Both the position numbers and the translations under genes were made by a program. A stretch of DNA of 64,000 nt from assembly GCA_037179515.1 (NCBI GenBank), contig JAXCGZ010015124.1, positions 20,001-84,000 on the forward strand, given 5' to 3'. A model generated the notes under the pieces. That model did no database searches. It saw nothing but the letters and a program-made list of their open reading frames with translations, and was not told the origin of the DNA. This stretch comes from Halocaridina rubra. Taxonomy: Eukaryota; Arthropoda; Malacostraca; Decapoda; Atyidae. Positions 46,340 to 59,819 of this stretch are shown piece by piece (position 1 is the stretch's first letter; the number at the start of each line of letters is the position of its first letter).

Positions 46340-49300
46340 TGTCTCTAACCCCCTCTCCAGTGGTCAGTGGAGGGATGGTAGAGGATCCCCAGGGGTGGTG
46401 GGAGAGGCAGGAGCTCATAGGAATATAAAACAAATAGTCAGGGACCTTTTGACTTTTGTTGCAAACCTAGTTGATAATCAGAATATGGCTAGAGAAATGA
46501 AAGAGGGCTATGAAAGTAATTTATAAGTAAATGTAACTCTTAATAGAGATTATAACAAATTTGGAGGAGAGCAACAAGGCACAAGGGAAAGAAAGGAAAG
46601 AACTACAAAAAGTAATAAAAAAGCTGGAAGGAGAAAAGAAAGAACTAGAAGTCAGGATTTATAGATAAGAAGATAATAGTAAACAGTTAAGTTACAGCCT
46701 AAATTAATTAAATATTAGTTCATTGCTATCTTCTGAGAGAGATGACTTTGCAGCTTGAAATGTCCAGATTAAGGAAAACATAGAGCAATTTAGAAAAGAT
46801 TTTGAGGAAGTGAATATAGAACATGAGGGCATCTCAAGATCTATTGCAGATGTAGTAAGCAATGTGTGGCACTAAAAGAGGCAATGAGGGAGGTAGTACT
46901 GGATGTAAATACTGTTGACTACAAAGAAAGAGTAATTGAAAAAATGAAAGCTGTTGTGATTGAAGGCGCTAATCCACTAATCCAACATGCACGTGATAAT
47001 GAGAAGTCAGTGAGAATCTATGGCATAAGTGAATTCCAGGAGTCAATTTGAACATAATAAAACTAGGGTTATAGATCTGATAAGGAAGCTTGGAATACTA
47101 TATGGTCTGGAGAATATTGTAAACATTCACTAACTTGGTAAATATTTGGGGAAAGAGAAGCAAGAATAATGAAAGTAACCTTTGAGAGAGGTGATGCATG
47201 CAGATAGTTATTGATGAGGGCAAACAACCTAAAAAACCATCAGGAATTCAGAAAAGTGTTCATTAGACCATATAGAACACCGGCAGAAACAAAAAGATTC
47301 AAAAACTTGTTGCAAAAAGCTGGAAAGTTTAATGGGGAAAGAAGTGAAGATAAGGCAATTTTTTGTTTGAGGGTTCTTCCAGCCAAAGATAATGCTGGGA
47401 GATCAGGGGATACAGACTCATTAAAATTTCTGTACACAAATGCTGATGGGGTAGCTGGTAAGGTAGTAGAATTAAAGGATAGGATTCACAACAGTAAGGC
47501 AGATATAGTAGTTACAGAGACTAAGTTAAGTGAGGACATAAAAATTGTCACAGTTTAAGGGTTGAAAGATCTCAGAGAACTAGTGGAGGAATAGCATTCC
47601 TCATAAGTGAAAGGTTTCAAGGTGGAGAAATAAACTTTTCTGTAGAAAGTGAGTTCAGGGAATTTCTTGTTGGTCACATAAATACTTGTTCAGAGAGCAT
47701 TATAATAAGTATCGTATATAACCCACCAAGGAATCAACAAAGGCTAGAGATTTATGAGGAAAGTTATGTATGTACTATCGAAGTTATGAACTCAGTTGTT
47801 AACATCACATGGGACAGAAATGTAGGAATTTGATTATGGGAGATTTAAATCAGAAAGATATAGATTGGAATAACATTGACCCACACAGTGGGAAGGAGTT
47901 AACTGGAGCAAGATTCCTAGATTTTGTACAGGGAAATTTTCCACACCAACGAGCACTAAAACCAACAAGGGCAATGGGAGGGAATGAGCCATCACTGCTT
48001 GATCTAGTATTCATAGATAATGAGTTGGATACTGAAAAAATTGACTATGAACCATCAATTTGAAAAAGTGACCACTGTATGTTGTTGATGAAGTATATCA
48101 TCAAACAACTTCTGCCTGAAAGTAGCGGCACTGAGAAGGGCATGCGTAGGAACTATCCTAAAGGAGATTACAACAAAATTAACTATCTTTTTGCAGTTAT
48201 TGACTGGATGACCTTATTTTACAACAAATCTGTACAATAGATGTAGGAAATTTTTGTCAGGAATATTGGAAGATAGTTACTTGTTGCAAGCCATCTACCA
48301 AAATAGGAATTGGTCAGGCCATTATTGTCAGGAATATGGGAAGATAGTTACATGTTGCAAACCATCCACCAATATAGGAATTGTTCAGGCCAGAGAGAAA
48401 TGGTTCAATAATGAGCATAAGACAGCTAAGGAGTGGAGAAATAAATGATGGAATAGGTATAGGAGAAGAAAATATAAAAATACCTGGCAGACTTACAAAT
48501 GAGCAAGAAATGATTACCCAAATAAAAGAAGAAAGGCAGAGTGATATTTTGAAAGAGATATTACCAGGAAGGCTAAAGAATATCCCAAACTTTTCCATAG
48601 CTTTGTCAGAGGAATATTGAAGGTCAAAGAACAGGTTTTAAACAGATGAAGAAATCTGTGAAGAATTAAACAAGGAGTTCCAATCAGTATTTACAGTACA
48701 AAGCACTCCACCCTCTCAGATTGCAGAGATATAAATTAATGGGCAAGAATTAGAGGACATCAACTTTTCAGCTGCAGAAGTATGCAAAGCATTGATGGAA
48801 TTAGATGCCTATAAAGCTAAAGATCCTGATGACATATCCCTTTACATACTCAAGATATGCACTAAACCAATATCGGTGGTGCTATGTATCATATTTGAAA
48901 AGGTGGTGGAATGTGGGAAAATTCCAAATTGCTGGAAACAATCAAAATCTTTACCTGTCTTCAAAACGGGAAGGAGAGCTACAACTCTAAACTATTGGCC
49001 TGTTTCCTTGACCACCATAGTTTGCAAAGTTATGGAGAAACTACTAAAACACACATCTCTCTTCACTTGAAATCCTTAACTTTTTTGTTTATGAAACAAC
49101 ATGGCTTAAGAGAAGGCATACTAAGAGTAACAAACTTTTTAGAAGTTTATGATAAGATAAGCTAGATCTTACTAGAAAGAGAGGGCTAGGTGGATTCCAT
49201 ATTCTTAGATTTCCAAAAAGGCATTAGATTCAATCCCATTTGGGAGACTTACCAAGAAGCTGTAAGTAATGGCAAGAATAGGTGGAATTGTCTTGGAGTA

Positions 49301-50380
49301 GATAAAAACTTACTTAGAAGGAGGGGAACAGAGGATCAGAGTAAGACACTCAGTGTCCGATTTGATAAGAATTAATAGTGGGGTTCCACAGGGTTCAGTC
49401 TTAGGGTCATTTTTGTTTCTTGTATGTGTAAATGACCTACCAGTATCAGTAAACTCATTTTTTAATATGTTTGTAGATGGTGCAAAGATTGTGAAGTAAG
49501 TAAAAGGTGAGAACAGTAGTAGAGAACTTAAGAAGACCTAAATAATTTGCATAAGTGGTCAGATAAATGGCTTATGAAATTCAATACTTCAGAATATAGG
49601 GTAATGAGAATGGGTACAAAAACGGTATTGGATACTCAGTGGAGGTGTAGAACTTCAAGAGTCGGAGAATGAGAGAGATCTGGGTGTAAACATATTGGCA
49701 GATTTGTCTCTGAAAATGCATATAAATGGCATAGTATGAGAAGCATATGCTTTCTTAGCAAATGTAAGGATAGCCTTCAGACATGGACAAGTAAATGTTC
49801 AGAAATATTTATGAAACTTATGTGAGGCAAAAGCTTGAATATACAGTACCCTTTTGGAATCTGCAATTGAAAAAGCTTATAAATAAGCTGGAAAAAGTTC
49901 AGACATTCTACAAAACTGGCGCCAGAAATACGCAATCTTAGCTATGCAGAGAGGCTGGGTATGGTGACGGTTTTTAAATTCCTTCATTGTTTTGGTAGAG
50001 TGGATAGGGATCAATATTTTGCTAAGGCGGGCTCTAGAACTAAAGGTCATAGTTTGAAGCTATGGTGACAGTTTTTAAATTCCTTCGTGGTTTTGGCAGA
50101 GTGGATAGGGATCGATATTTTGCTAAGGCGGGCTCCAGAGCTAAAAGTCATAGTTTGAAGCTTAGTAAGAAAAATTATTTGCTAGATGTAAGGAAGTACT
50201 TTTTAGTGTAAGAATAGTTGATGATTGGAATATGCTAAGTGAGGAAGTAGTTAATGCTAACTCAATTCATAAGTTTAAGTACAAATATGCGTCAAATCAT
50301 TGAGTATAACAATGGAAACGACCAGGAGACCAAGAGTTGTGAGCTGAGGGTTCTATCCAGTAAGCACAATTAGGAAATTA
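46340..50380 (+). mobile_element. CR1-like LINE copy D, longest but most decayed
   Basis: It extends further 5' than the other copies (from about 46340) through ORF1 remnants (VIDLIRKLGILYGLENIVNI near 47067-47130; NLKNHQEFRKVFIRPYRT at 47226) into ORF2: TNADGVAGKVVELKDRIHNS (47436), IMGDLNQKDIDW (47836), LLDLVFIDNELDTEKIDYEP (47998), RT start AYKAKDPDDISLYILK (48806), a palm with FVDGAK instead of FADDAK (49470), and the C-terminus to about 50290. Stops and indels are frequent, and two internal tandem duplications occur (48251-48395 and 49960-50165). It ends CACAATTAGGAAATT near 50375 followed by (AGT)n and (TTA)n. At the position of the shared TAG of B and C it has GAC (Asp). Confidence 0.88.
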
Positions 50381-50385
50381 AAAGC

Positions 50386-50458
50386 AGTAGTAGTAGTAGT
50401 AGTAGTACTTACAATTACTTATTATAACAGTTATAATTATAATAAAAAGAATTATTAA

Positions 50459-50514
<56 letters not shown>

Positions 50515-50532
50515 GTATTGTTATTATTATTA
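50386..50532. repeat. (AGT)n and (TTA)n microsatellites
   Basis: A short AGT run (50386-50408) is followed, after about 40 bp, by a long TTA run (50451-50532) that ends at the target TA of the next transposon. Confidence 0.93.
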
Positions 50533-50534
50533 TA

Positions 50535-51881
50535 CAGGGTGCTTCTATATATTTGATACAATTTGTGATATATATACCACAAAAACTACATAGTTTAGGC
50601 TAATGAAACTGAACAGGCTTCATGTTGAACAATATAAGATCATTCCTACTAACCTGAATGAGAAATTTTAAAGGTATGTAGATTTTGGGAATAATTTCAC
50701 AAATTTTCAATACGTGCACCATGGCTGAGACACCACATGTCAAGTCGGTAGTCCAGCCCCTGCTAAACACGTTGCAGCATGTCTTGGGTTACAGAGTCCA
50801 GTTCTGCAGTGATTCTCTGTTTTAGTTCCTACTAATTTGCAGGAAGATGGGGGACATATACCAGTTTCTTCACATAATTTCAGAGAGAAGAATTGCAAGG
50901 TGTCAGATAGGTGAACATAGTAGCCATTTTAACAACACCATGTCTACATAACTAGCAGGCCTGAGACACCTTCCTGGCAAAATCTATTGGAGTTAAGCTC
51001 ATACATTGAGTTTCAATGACTTGGAACCCTGTCCTGTTGAGAAATGAAGTCTTCATTCATATTTGCACTGAGCTCATCTATTAGCCAGTTCGAAGCATTT
51101 GCAAAAAAACATTGCAGGTCACATTTCCCTCAAAGGAAAACAGGCCATGAAGATAATTCTTGGAGATGGCAAAGAACACATTCACTTTTGATGAGTGCCT
51201 CCCATACTCAAATGTGGTCTGGGGATTTTCGTTGCCCCAAATGCGAGCATTATTCTCATTGACTTTGCCATGCGTATGAAATGTGGCTTCATCACTGAAA
51301 ACAAGACACTCAATGAACTCCTCTCCTTCAAGTTTCTCTTGTATATCAACATGGAATTCTTTGCACTTTCACTCGTTTCTGCCTTTAAGGTTTGAATATC
51401 TACAGCTTGTAGGGTTTCATTAGCAAGCATTTCCTCAGAACACTCCAAACTGTTGTTGGGGGAATCTGGTTCCCAGACTTGCTCCTCTCGTGGACTTCTT
51501 GGGACTTAGCAAGAGTTTATCACAAACCTACTCGACCATCTCTTCCCGTGTCGGTGGTCATTTAGATCTTTTTGCCCTGCACAGACAGCCTGGCTCTTTC
51601 CATTTTTTGTGCCTGTCTAAATCTGCATTGCAGCTGTTGCATTTTTTCTGAATTCTCTCACAAATGCACATTGCTCAGTCTTGTTTGAGCATACTCCAAC
51701 GCATAAATTGCCTTTTCTTATCCAGTCAATGGCATTTCGATATCTGAAAGGATATCATAAATCATTAAATATAATATTTTGACCCATTTTTACACATGTT
51801 GCTAATATTTGAGGTCATTTGAACGAGAATTGGCAAAATGTTTAGATTGCAAAAAGATATCAAATTTTTTGAAGTAATCTG
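50535..51881 (-). mobile_element. IS630/Tc1/mariner-type DNA transposon, minus strand, decayed
   Basis: The termini are inverted copies: CAGGGTGCTTCTATATATTT at 50535 and, on the other strand from 51881, CAGATTACTTCAAAAAATTT, both then running into TGATA. TA flanks both (50533-50534 and 51882-51883). The minus strand encodes a DDE transposase in pieces: an N-terminal EKAIYALEYAQTRLSNVHL (about 51720), then SDEATFHTHGKVNENNARIW (about 51300) with the first catalytic Asp, SKVNVFFAISKNYLHGLFSF (about 51180), TPCNSSL.NYVKKLVYVPHL (about 50870), and DMLQRVWQGLDYRLDMWCLS near 50740. This combination is common in arthropod transposases with a DUF4817-like start. Stops and frameshifts make it inactive. 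Confidence 0.85.
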
Positions 51882-52026
51882 TATAATTTTAGTGTTATTA
51901 TTATTACTATGCTGTACATTATTATTATCTATTTTCTCCCATGATTAGTGACTATATCAACTATGTATTGGCTGGTTTTAAATGACTGTGAGACATTGAT
52001 GGATACATTCTGTACTATCACATATA

Positions 52027-53218
52027 CAGTAATCCCTCTCTATATTGCGACTCACCTTCCGCGAATTCAGTGCATCACGAGTTTTTATGGCAAGCATATG
52101 TGTTTTATATCTTAGATTTTCTGGGTATATCGCGGGAATTCACGATATGTGAATATATTAAAATTTCCAGTATTTTCATTATTTTATTGATAAAAAAAAA
52201 AGTATTTCCTAGCCTAAGAATAATAAAACAGTAAAAAATAGTAAAAAACATAAATTTAAACATGTAACTCACAGTATTGCACCATACAAAATACGATACC
52301 GGTATCGGCATCTGGGAAAACGCAAAGGGTCACACCTGCGTGAGATAAGTACACGGGATACTATTGGCTGATGGGTGGGAGACAACGAATCACAGAATTG
52401 TGTTCTGTATCCTGGGGTCTGATTGGCTTTTTGATTGAAGCTTGATTCCTCCAGCATCTTCCATTGTCTCGCTTCACCAGTTCAGTTACTCATGTGTGAG
52501 CCTTTCGCGTTGTGCCTCTTAATACATTATGCTTGTGTTTTTTTTGAAACTTTTGCTTTATTGCAACCCCTGCAATGCCGCCCAAGCATCCTTCATCTTC
52601 TAAGCTTCTGGTAGTGAGCCTAAGCGGCAAAGGAAGATGTTAACCATAGCAGATAAGGTAAAACTGTTGGATATGCCGAAGGAACGAAGAAGTTCTCGGC
52701 TGTCGGCCGCCATTTCGGCATCGATGAATCTACTGTTCGCTACATCATCCTGCAGCAGTGGGACGATGATATGGTTCGTTCGGTGCACTTCTGCAATATT
52801 ATTGACGATGCCATGACTCCTTACAAGACCATCTTTGCATAAAAGAAGAAACAGTGACAGCAACTCCCCATTACCATGTTCTGCTCTCGTAAAAAGCAGC
52901 CGTAAAGCTGTCATAGGCTGTGCAATATGTAAACGTCATCATCACGTCATTCACGGTAAGCTTACCTATCACGTTCATATAGCTTTACGCTTGCGCGCTG
53001 TTATTTATGGTAAACTTACCTTTCACACTCATATAAACTTACACTTGCGCGCTGTTATTGATAAAGTAAAGGGTGAGTTGTTAACAGTGCAGGGAGGGTT
53101 TATAAAGGTAAAAATAAATGTAAAATACCTGTAATAAATATGGTGCTGCTACTTCACAGATTTTCACTATCGCGAGTGGTCCCGGAAGGTAACACTCGCA
53201 ATAAATGAGGGATTACTG
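52027..53218 (+). mobile_element. Small Tigger-like (pogo) transposon with TIRs and TA duplication
   Basis: Left end CAGTAATCCCTCTCTATATT and, on the opposite strand from 53218, CAGTAATCCCTCATTTATTG; both continue through CGA.T/CCTTCCG. TA flanks both sides. At 1.19 kb it is too short for a full transposase: a plus-strand helix-turn-helix start (MPPKHPSSSK near 52574, then MLTIADKVKLLDM at 52640-52680 and GINESTVRYIILQQWD by frame shift near 52725) ends at a stop near 52840. The catalytic domain is deleted. A tandem duplication of about 58 bp (52950-53064) carries TTGCGCGCTGTTATT in both units. Confidence 0.85.
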
Positions 53219-53227
53219 TACACCTAT

Positions 53228-53228
53228 A

Positions 53229-53296
<68 letters not shown>
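53228..53296. repeat. (TTA)n microsatellite
   Basis: TTA run immediately after the Tigger-like element. Confidence 0.95.
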
Positions 53297-53395
53297 ATTC
53301 CCTTATACAGTGTTATTATTTATTACCATATCCCATAACTAGTGAATATATCTACTACTTTTTGACTAATCATACATGGCTCTGTTACATTGATA

Positions 53396-55334
<1,939 letters not shown>

Positions 55335-55447
55335 TGGACACATTTCAGCAGGGGAATTAAGTCTGGATAACCCTCCTAATACTCCCCGGTGAGCTCAATT
55401 GTGAGTGTCACCTCCCTAGTCAAGTATTCTGCCATCACTATTCAAAA
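55335..55447 (-). mobile_element. tRNA-derived SINE fragment, minus strand
   Basis: The reverse complement reads AGTGATGGCAGAATACTTGA ... GGGTTATCCAGACTTAATTC, parallel to the SINE at 37245-37372 (GGGCATCCAACCTTAATCCC). Both are minus-oriented in Elk introns. The B box is degenerate. Confidence 0.55.
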
Positions 55448-56174
55448 TGACACGTGAAATATATTGGTGAGACGTGTAAATACAGTAGATTAAATGAAAT
55501 ATTTACAAAAATTTAAGGTTTCACAATTTATTCTTTTATTTTAGTGATCTTCATTGAAATAAAGGGGTCAGTAGTAAATTACTAATTTGGAATATAAAAG
55601 GATATGATTACTCATGTGGATGAAAAATATATGAGCACTAATTAATGTACTGTTATTATAGTTTTGTTGAAGTGATGAGTACATTTTCTTTAATATGAAA
55701 AGCAGTTGCTGTTTTTTTTTTATAATCTAATGCATACCATGTAAAAAGGTTATTTAATATACGAGTTTCAGAAAATCAGTAAAGTACAAGTCTTCATAAT
55801 TACGTTAAAAAAATTATATATGCTAAAGTTTAGTTTGTTATGCATATAAGTAAATATTAATCCTTTCAGTTTATTATCAGTATCTGACTTATTCCCTTCT
55901 TTTTAATCTGGCTTCTAGGATAAATCCTTATAAAGCACTCTTTTATGCATACGAGTTTTCCATCAGAGTTCGTTATGACATTGAGGATTTCTAATTTGTG
56001 TAGTAAAGAATATTTCTTTTAGCAATTTCATTCTCATGATGATTTACATTTTTTTTTATTCCTTCAAGGCAGCTGCTGCTGCATGATATTTTTAAGTTAC
56101 ATTTTTTTACGAAGTAGTCATACTAAATTCAAATAACCTTGAGAATGGCAGTTAATTATATTTTACATTTCCAG
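55448..56174 (+). other. End of the large Elk intron, no gene recognised
   Basis: AT-rich sequence up to the acceptor ACATTTCCAG at 56174. Confidence 0.6.
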
Positions 56175-56394
56175 AAATGAAGAAGAGATTGGTAGTCCTC
56201 GATGGGGTAATCGAAGTAGAGAACGGAGCGGTGGTACACCATCACGAAGTGCTCTTAAGACATTGTCACCCACTCGCATTCACCATCGATCATCAGATGA
56301 GCTTCGTGGTGATGAACAGGCCAAGGTTCAGCTAGAGAAACTTGATACACAAGTTAACAATCTCCATTCAGATGTCAGTGGTCTCACACAAGAG
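56175..56394 (+). CDS. Elk: Elk-type potassium channel, exon with basic linker and coiled-coil start
   Basis: The exon lies between ACATTTCCAG and GAG|GTAAGT; one base completes the split Arg codon, then 73 codons follow. It reads NEEEIGSPRWGNRSRERSGG, SRSALKTLSPTRIHHRSSDE and LEKLDTQVNNLHSDVSGLTQ. The last part has leucine/valine spacing of a coiled coil and corresponds to the tetramer-type coiled coil of KCNH C-termini (L..DV..L..EV). The Arg/Ser-rich start is likely disordered and a candidate phosphorylation region. Splice phases agree with both neighbours, which supports the exon strongly even though the 20.6-kb intron before it is full of transposons. Confidence 0.9.
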
Positions 56395-56744
56395 GTAAGT
56401 TTGAAGTGAAATAGGTTTTCAATACGTAATCAAATTGTTTGCAATTTTAAATCTAGATTTTCAGTAGGATGTGTTAAACACTAACTTGCAAGAGTGTGTT
56501 CCTTTCTCTCTGAGGAAGGGTCACCATTCTTATCATTGAAGTAATCAGGTTTAAGACTATTCTCTCTTATACTCACACACATATTCCCTTCTCGTGTCAG
56601 AGTCAAGAGGGTGGTCATAAGCAAGGAAAGAAAAAAAGATAATAATGTTATTCATCTGCATCTCTCTGTTCTTACTTATAAGCTTTCATACAAGACCAAG
56701 CTCATACATCAGTAATATTAGCAATTATTACTTGTGAGTCTGAC

Positions 56745-56925
56745 AGGGGACTGCGATAGTGCAGTGATTAGAGTACTGGACTTGGGAAATGACCATCCCT
56801 TGTTCAAGCCCATTAAAAGTATAAAAAAAGTCATCCAGCCTGAATTCCCCTACTTCACCTTGTCTGTGTCTATCCCCATTCCAGTGGGTATAATAGAGAC
56901 ACAGAAGGGCAAATAACAATAACTT
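56745..56925 (+). mobile_element. Possible tRNA-derived SINE in Elk intron
   Basis: The order GATAGTGCAGTGATTAGAGT (A box region) and CTTGTTCAAGCCC (B box) at tRNA-like spacing suggests a SINE head, followed by a unique tail. No clear target duplication was seen. The two overlapping reading frames here are short and non-specific. Confidence 0.6.
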
Positions 56926-57841
56926 GAAAATCGGACACTTAGCAAATCCATAGATACATTCTTAATTTATGATTTCTCTCCTCAAACTGTAAGGTTGAGG
57001 AGGAGCCCTTCCACCCCCTCTTCTGATTACAAGCATGCTTTAAAAAAATCCTCTTGAGGAGTAAAGTTACATTTCTACATTCAGTCTCATAATCTGTTGT
57101 GGTTTGTCATCACCTGTAGTGGCTCTTCATAGATGAAGAGCCATCTATGGCCTTGCACATTACAGCATTCAGTATATCGATAGTAGAATGCAAGGTATGT
57201 CCTAGAGAAAATAGTGTAACAATCTGCTATAAAAAGCTACCCTTTGCACAAGACTATTGAAAAGGAATAGAACTAGGGAAGTCATTACAGATGGTAAGCC
57301 AAGTCCTCCAGCATGTTTGTCATGTTTAAATGCACCAGAAACTGGGTCAAAAGAAATGGCACCTTCTCCACCAAGTCTGCTAATCCAAGGATGAGTAATA
57401 ACCTACTAAGAGAGCTAAAGGGAAGCAGTAATCAGTAAAAAATAATCTTTGTTAGCAATCTTATATTCATATAATATAGATCATATAGGAATTGCTAATA
57501 TATATCATATTAAATATAGGTATATTATATTTAGAAGTAACAAAGACAACCAATATATTCTCGGGAGCAACACATTACAGCAGCTTTTAGCTCAATACCC
57601 GAAAGTATACCAACTAGTAGTATATGCATTGCTGACAAAGGACTAACACTGAGGTACTGAAAAGACAGAACATAAAATTCAGTATCTTAATATAAATATT
57701 GCTAGGTTATTCTTCCTTATGATACAGTATGGAATCCTGTTTAATATAGTGAGAAAAGCTGTGATTTTTAAACACTTCATGTTTTCTTTTACGAACATTA
57801 TAAGCAATACATGAATTTTTACAATTTTCATATGTTTTTAG
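56926..57841 (+). other. Elk intron, no gene recognised
   Basis: No coding or mobile signal was recognised; ends with the pyrimidine-rich acceptor TATGTTTTTAG. Confidence 0.6.
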
Positions 57842-59047
57842 GTGAGATCAGCATTACAGCTTCTTCAGTCTATTAGTCATAACATTGGAGGAAACGAAAA
57901 CATCAGTGGTAGCCGCAGTGGCCATGGAGGTGGAGGAGGAAGCTGCTATACTGTTGCTAGTAGTGACGGAGGTCGAATGAGGGGTGGCATTGCTGGAGGT
58001 AGTACTACAGGAGATGTACCCAATTGTTACATGGATGTGACTAGACTGACACCATTGTGCAGGTCATCTCCAAGCGTATTTGTTACTTGTGGGGATACAA
58101 AATCTGCTCATTCTCCATCCCGTCATCGCACCAAACATGTCTCAACACAAACTGATCTTCCTATAGATGTCCCAGTAGCAGTGTTAGAAGCATTTGTTCT
58201 GGCTCATCGCTCTAGAGTTTTACAGCTACTAGGCATTGAAGAAGAAACAGATGGTTCTCCAAGTAAAGCTCAGATTGAAAATAATTACACTAATCCTTCC
58301 ACATTGCCACCCACAACGTCCATCTCTCAGACAAGTGATGGCCACACTTGTATTGTCATTGCCGGAAGTAACAGTAATAGCAGCTCAGGAAGTCCAGCAT
58401 CCACACCTGATATGGAAGAAGTTCCATACTTAACAATGAAGTCAGAGGATTCTGATTTGATAAGAAGATCAAACCCTTCAATATCAATACAGGAGGTTTC
58501 CCCAACAACAGCAGGCGACAGTAGAAATAATAACAACAACAAAAGTGGAAATGAAACTGTTGAGACTTACCAGTTAACTAATATTCAAAATTGGCATCCA
58601 AGTCCTCCTAAAATTAAAAGCATCATATCCGCTTCCCATAGTGTTGGAAGCCTTAAAGACATTCTTCATAGTGTAAACATGAAAAATAGATCCTTAAATT
58701 CTACCCTTACCCATCAACCAAGCAACCCAATACCTCTCATCCCAAATGATGAATCAAATGATGATCAGTCTATGGTTCATTCTGACTGTTCTTCACACTG
58801 TCCACCATCTAATCTCCTATGCTTCTCTGAAATAAATCACACAATGACTCGCAGCTCTTCCATGCCAGCTACTTCTCTTAAGTTAGCTGCTAGTCCAGCA
58901 AACACTTCCTTAAAAACACTACATTCAGAAAAAAACACAGATTCTGATTTACAAACTCCTGTAGTATTGCCTGAGAGAGAGTTATTGCCCAGTACCACTG
59001 AAATAAGTGACACAAGTAAAAAATCGACGTATGTCACAGACTTCTAG
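57842..59047 (+). CDS. Elk: Elk-type potassium channel, last coding exon (C-terminal tail)
   Basis: The exon starts right after ATGTTTTTAG and remains open for 401 codons to TAG at 59045-59047. VRSALQLLQSISHNIGG continues the coiled coil of the previous exon (Elk family: EV+.A...LQ). A Gly-rich stretch (GGNENISGSRSGHGGGGGS) follows, then a conserved-looking HRTKHVSTQTDLPIDVPVAV, and a long Ser/Thr/Asn-rich disordered tail that ends KKSTYVTDF. The tail has no transmembrane segment or known enzyme domain. Elk C-tails are poorly conserved, so the STQTDLPID segment (residues about 100-110 of this exon) may mark a binding motif, which is only inference. No obvious AATAAA was found in the first few hundred bases after the stop. 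Confidence 0.9.
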   Translation: MRSALQLLQSISHNIGGNENISGSRSGHGGGGGSCYTVASSDGGRMRGGIAGGSTTGDVPNCYMDVTRLTPLCRSSPSVFVTCGDTKSAHSPSRHRTKHVSTQTDLPIDVPVAVLEAFVLAHRSRVLQLLGIEEETDGSPSKAQIENNYTNPSTLPPTTSISQTSDGHTCIVIAGSNSNSSSGSPASTPDMEEVPYLTMKSEDSDLIRRSNPSISIQEVSPTTAGDSRNNNNNKSGNETVETYQLTNIQNWHPSPPKIKSIISASHSVGSLKDILHSVNMKNRSLNSTLTHQPSNPIPLIPNDESNDDQSMVHSDCSSHCPPSNLLCFSEINHTMTRSSSMPATSLKLAASPANTSLKTLHSEKNTDSDLQTPVVLPERELLPSTTEISDTSKKSTYVTDF

Positions 59048-59084
59048 CTATGGTTCAGAGGTTGATAATTATCCTACTAAATAT

Positions 59085-59195
59085 ATATATGTGCATGTGT
59101 GTGTGCGCGTGTGTATGCATGCGTGAGTGTGCGTGTGCACATGCATGTGAGTGCGTGCATGTATGCATGCGTGCATGTGTATGAGTGGGGTGCAA
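59085..59195. repeat. GT/GC-rich alternating purine-pyrimidine tract after Elk stop
   Basis: Irregular TGTG, GCGT and GCATGC words alternate purine and pyrimidine for about 110 bp, probably within the Elk 3' untranslated region. Confidence 0.8.
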
Positions 59196-59658
<463 letters not shown>

Positions 59659-59819
59659 CAGGGGATCCTCATCTTACGTCAGAGCTCTGTTCCTGGAGAC
59701 CTGACGTAGCCCAATTTTCAGCGTAAGTTGGAATACACCTGAATAGGAACTTAGATCACCCACCTTCCAACGCTGTAGTAAAGTTCATAATCTAAGACAT
59801 ATATGCAGGACAGTATTGC

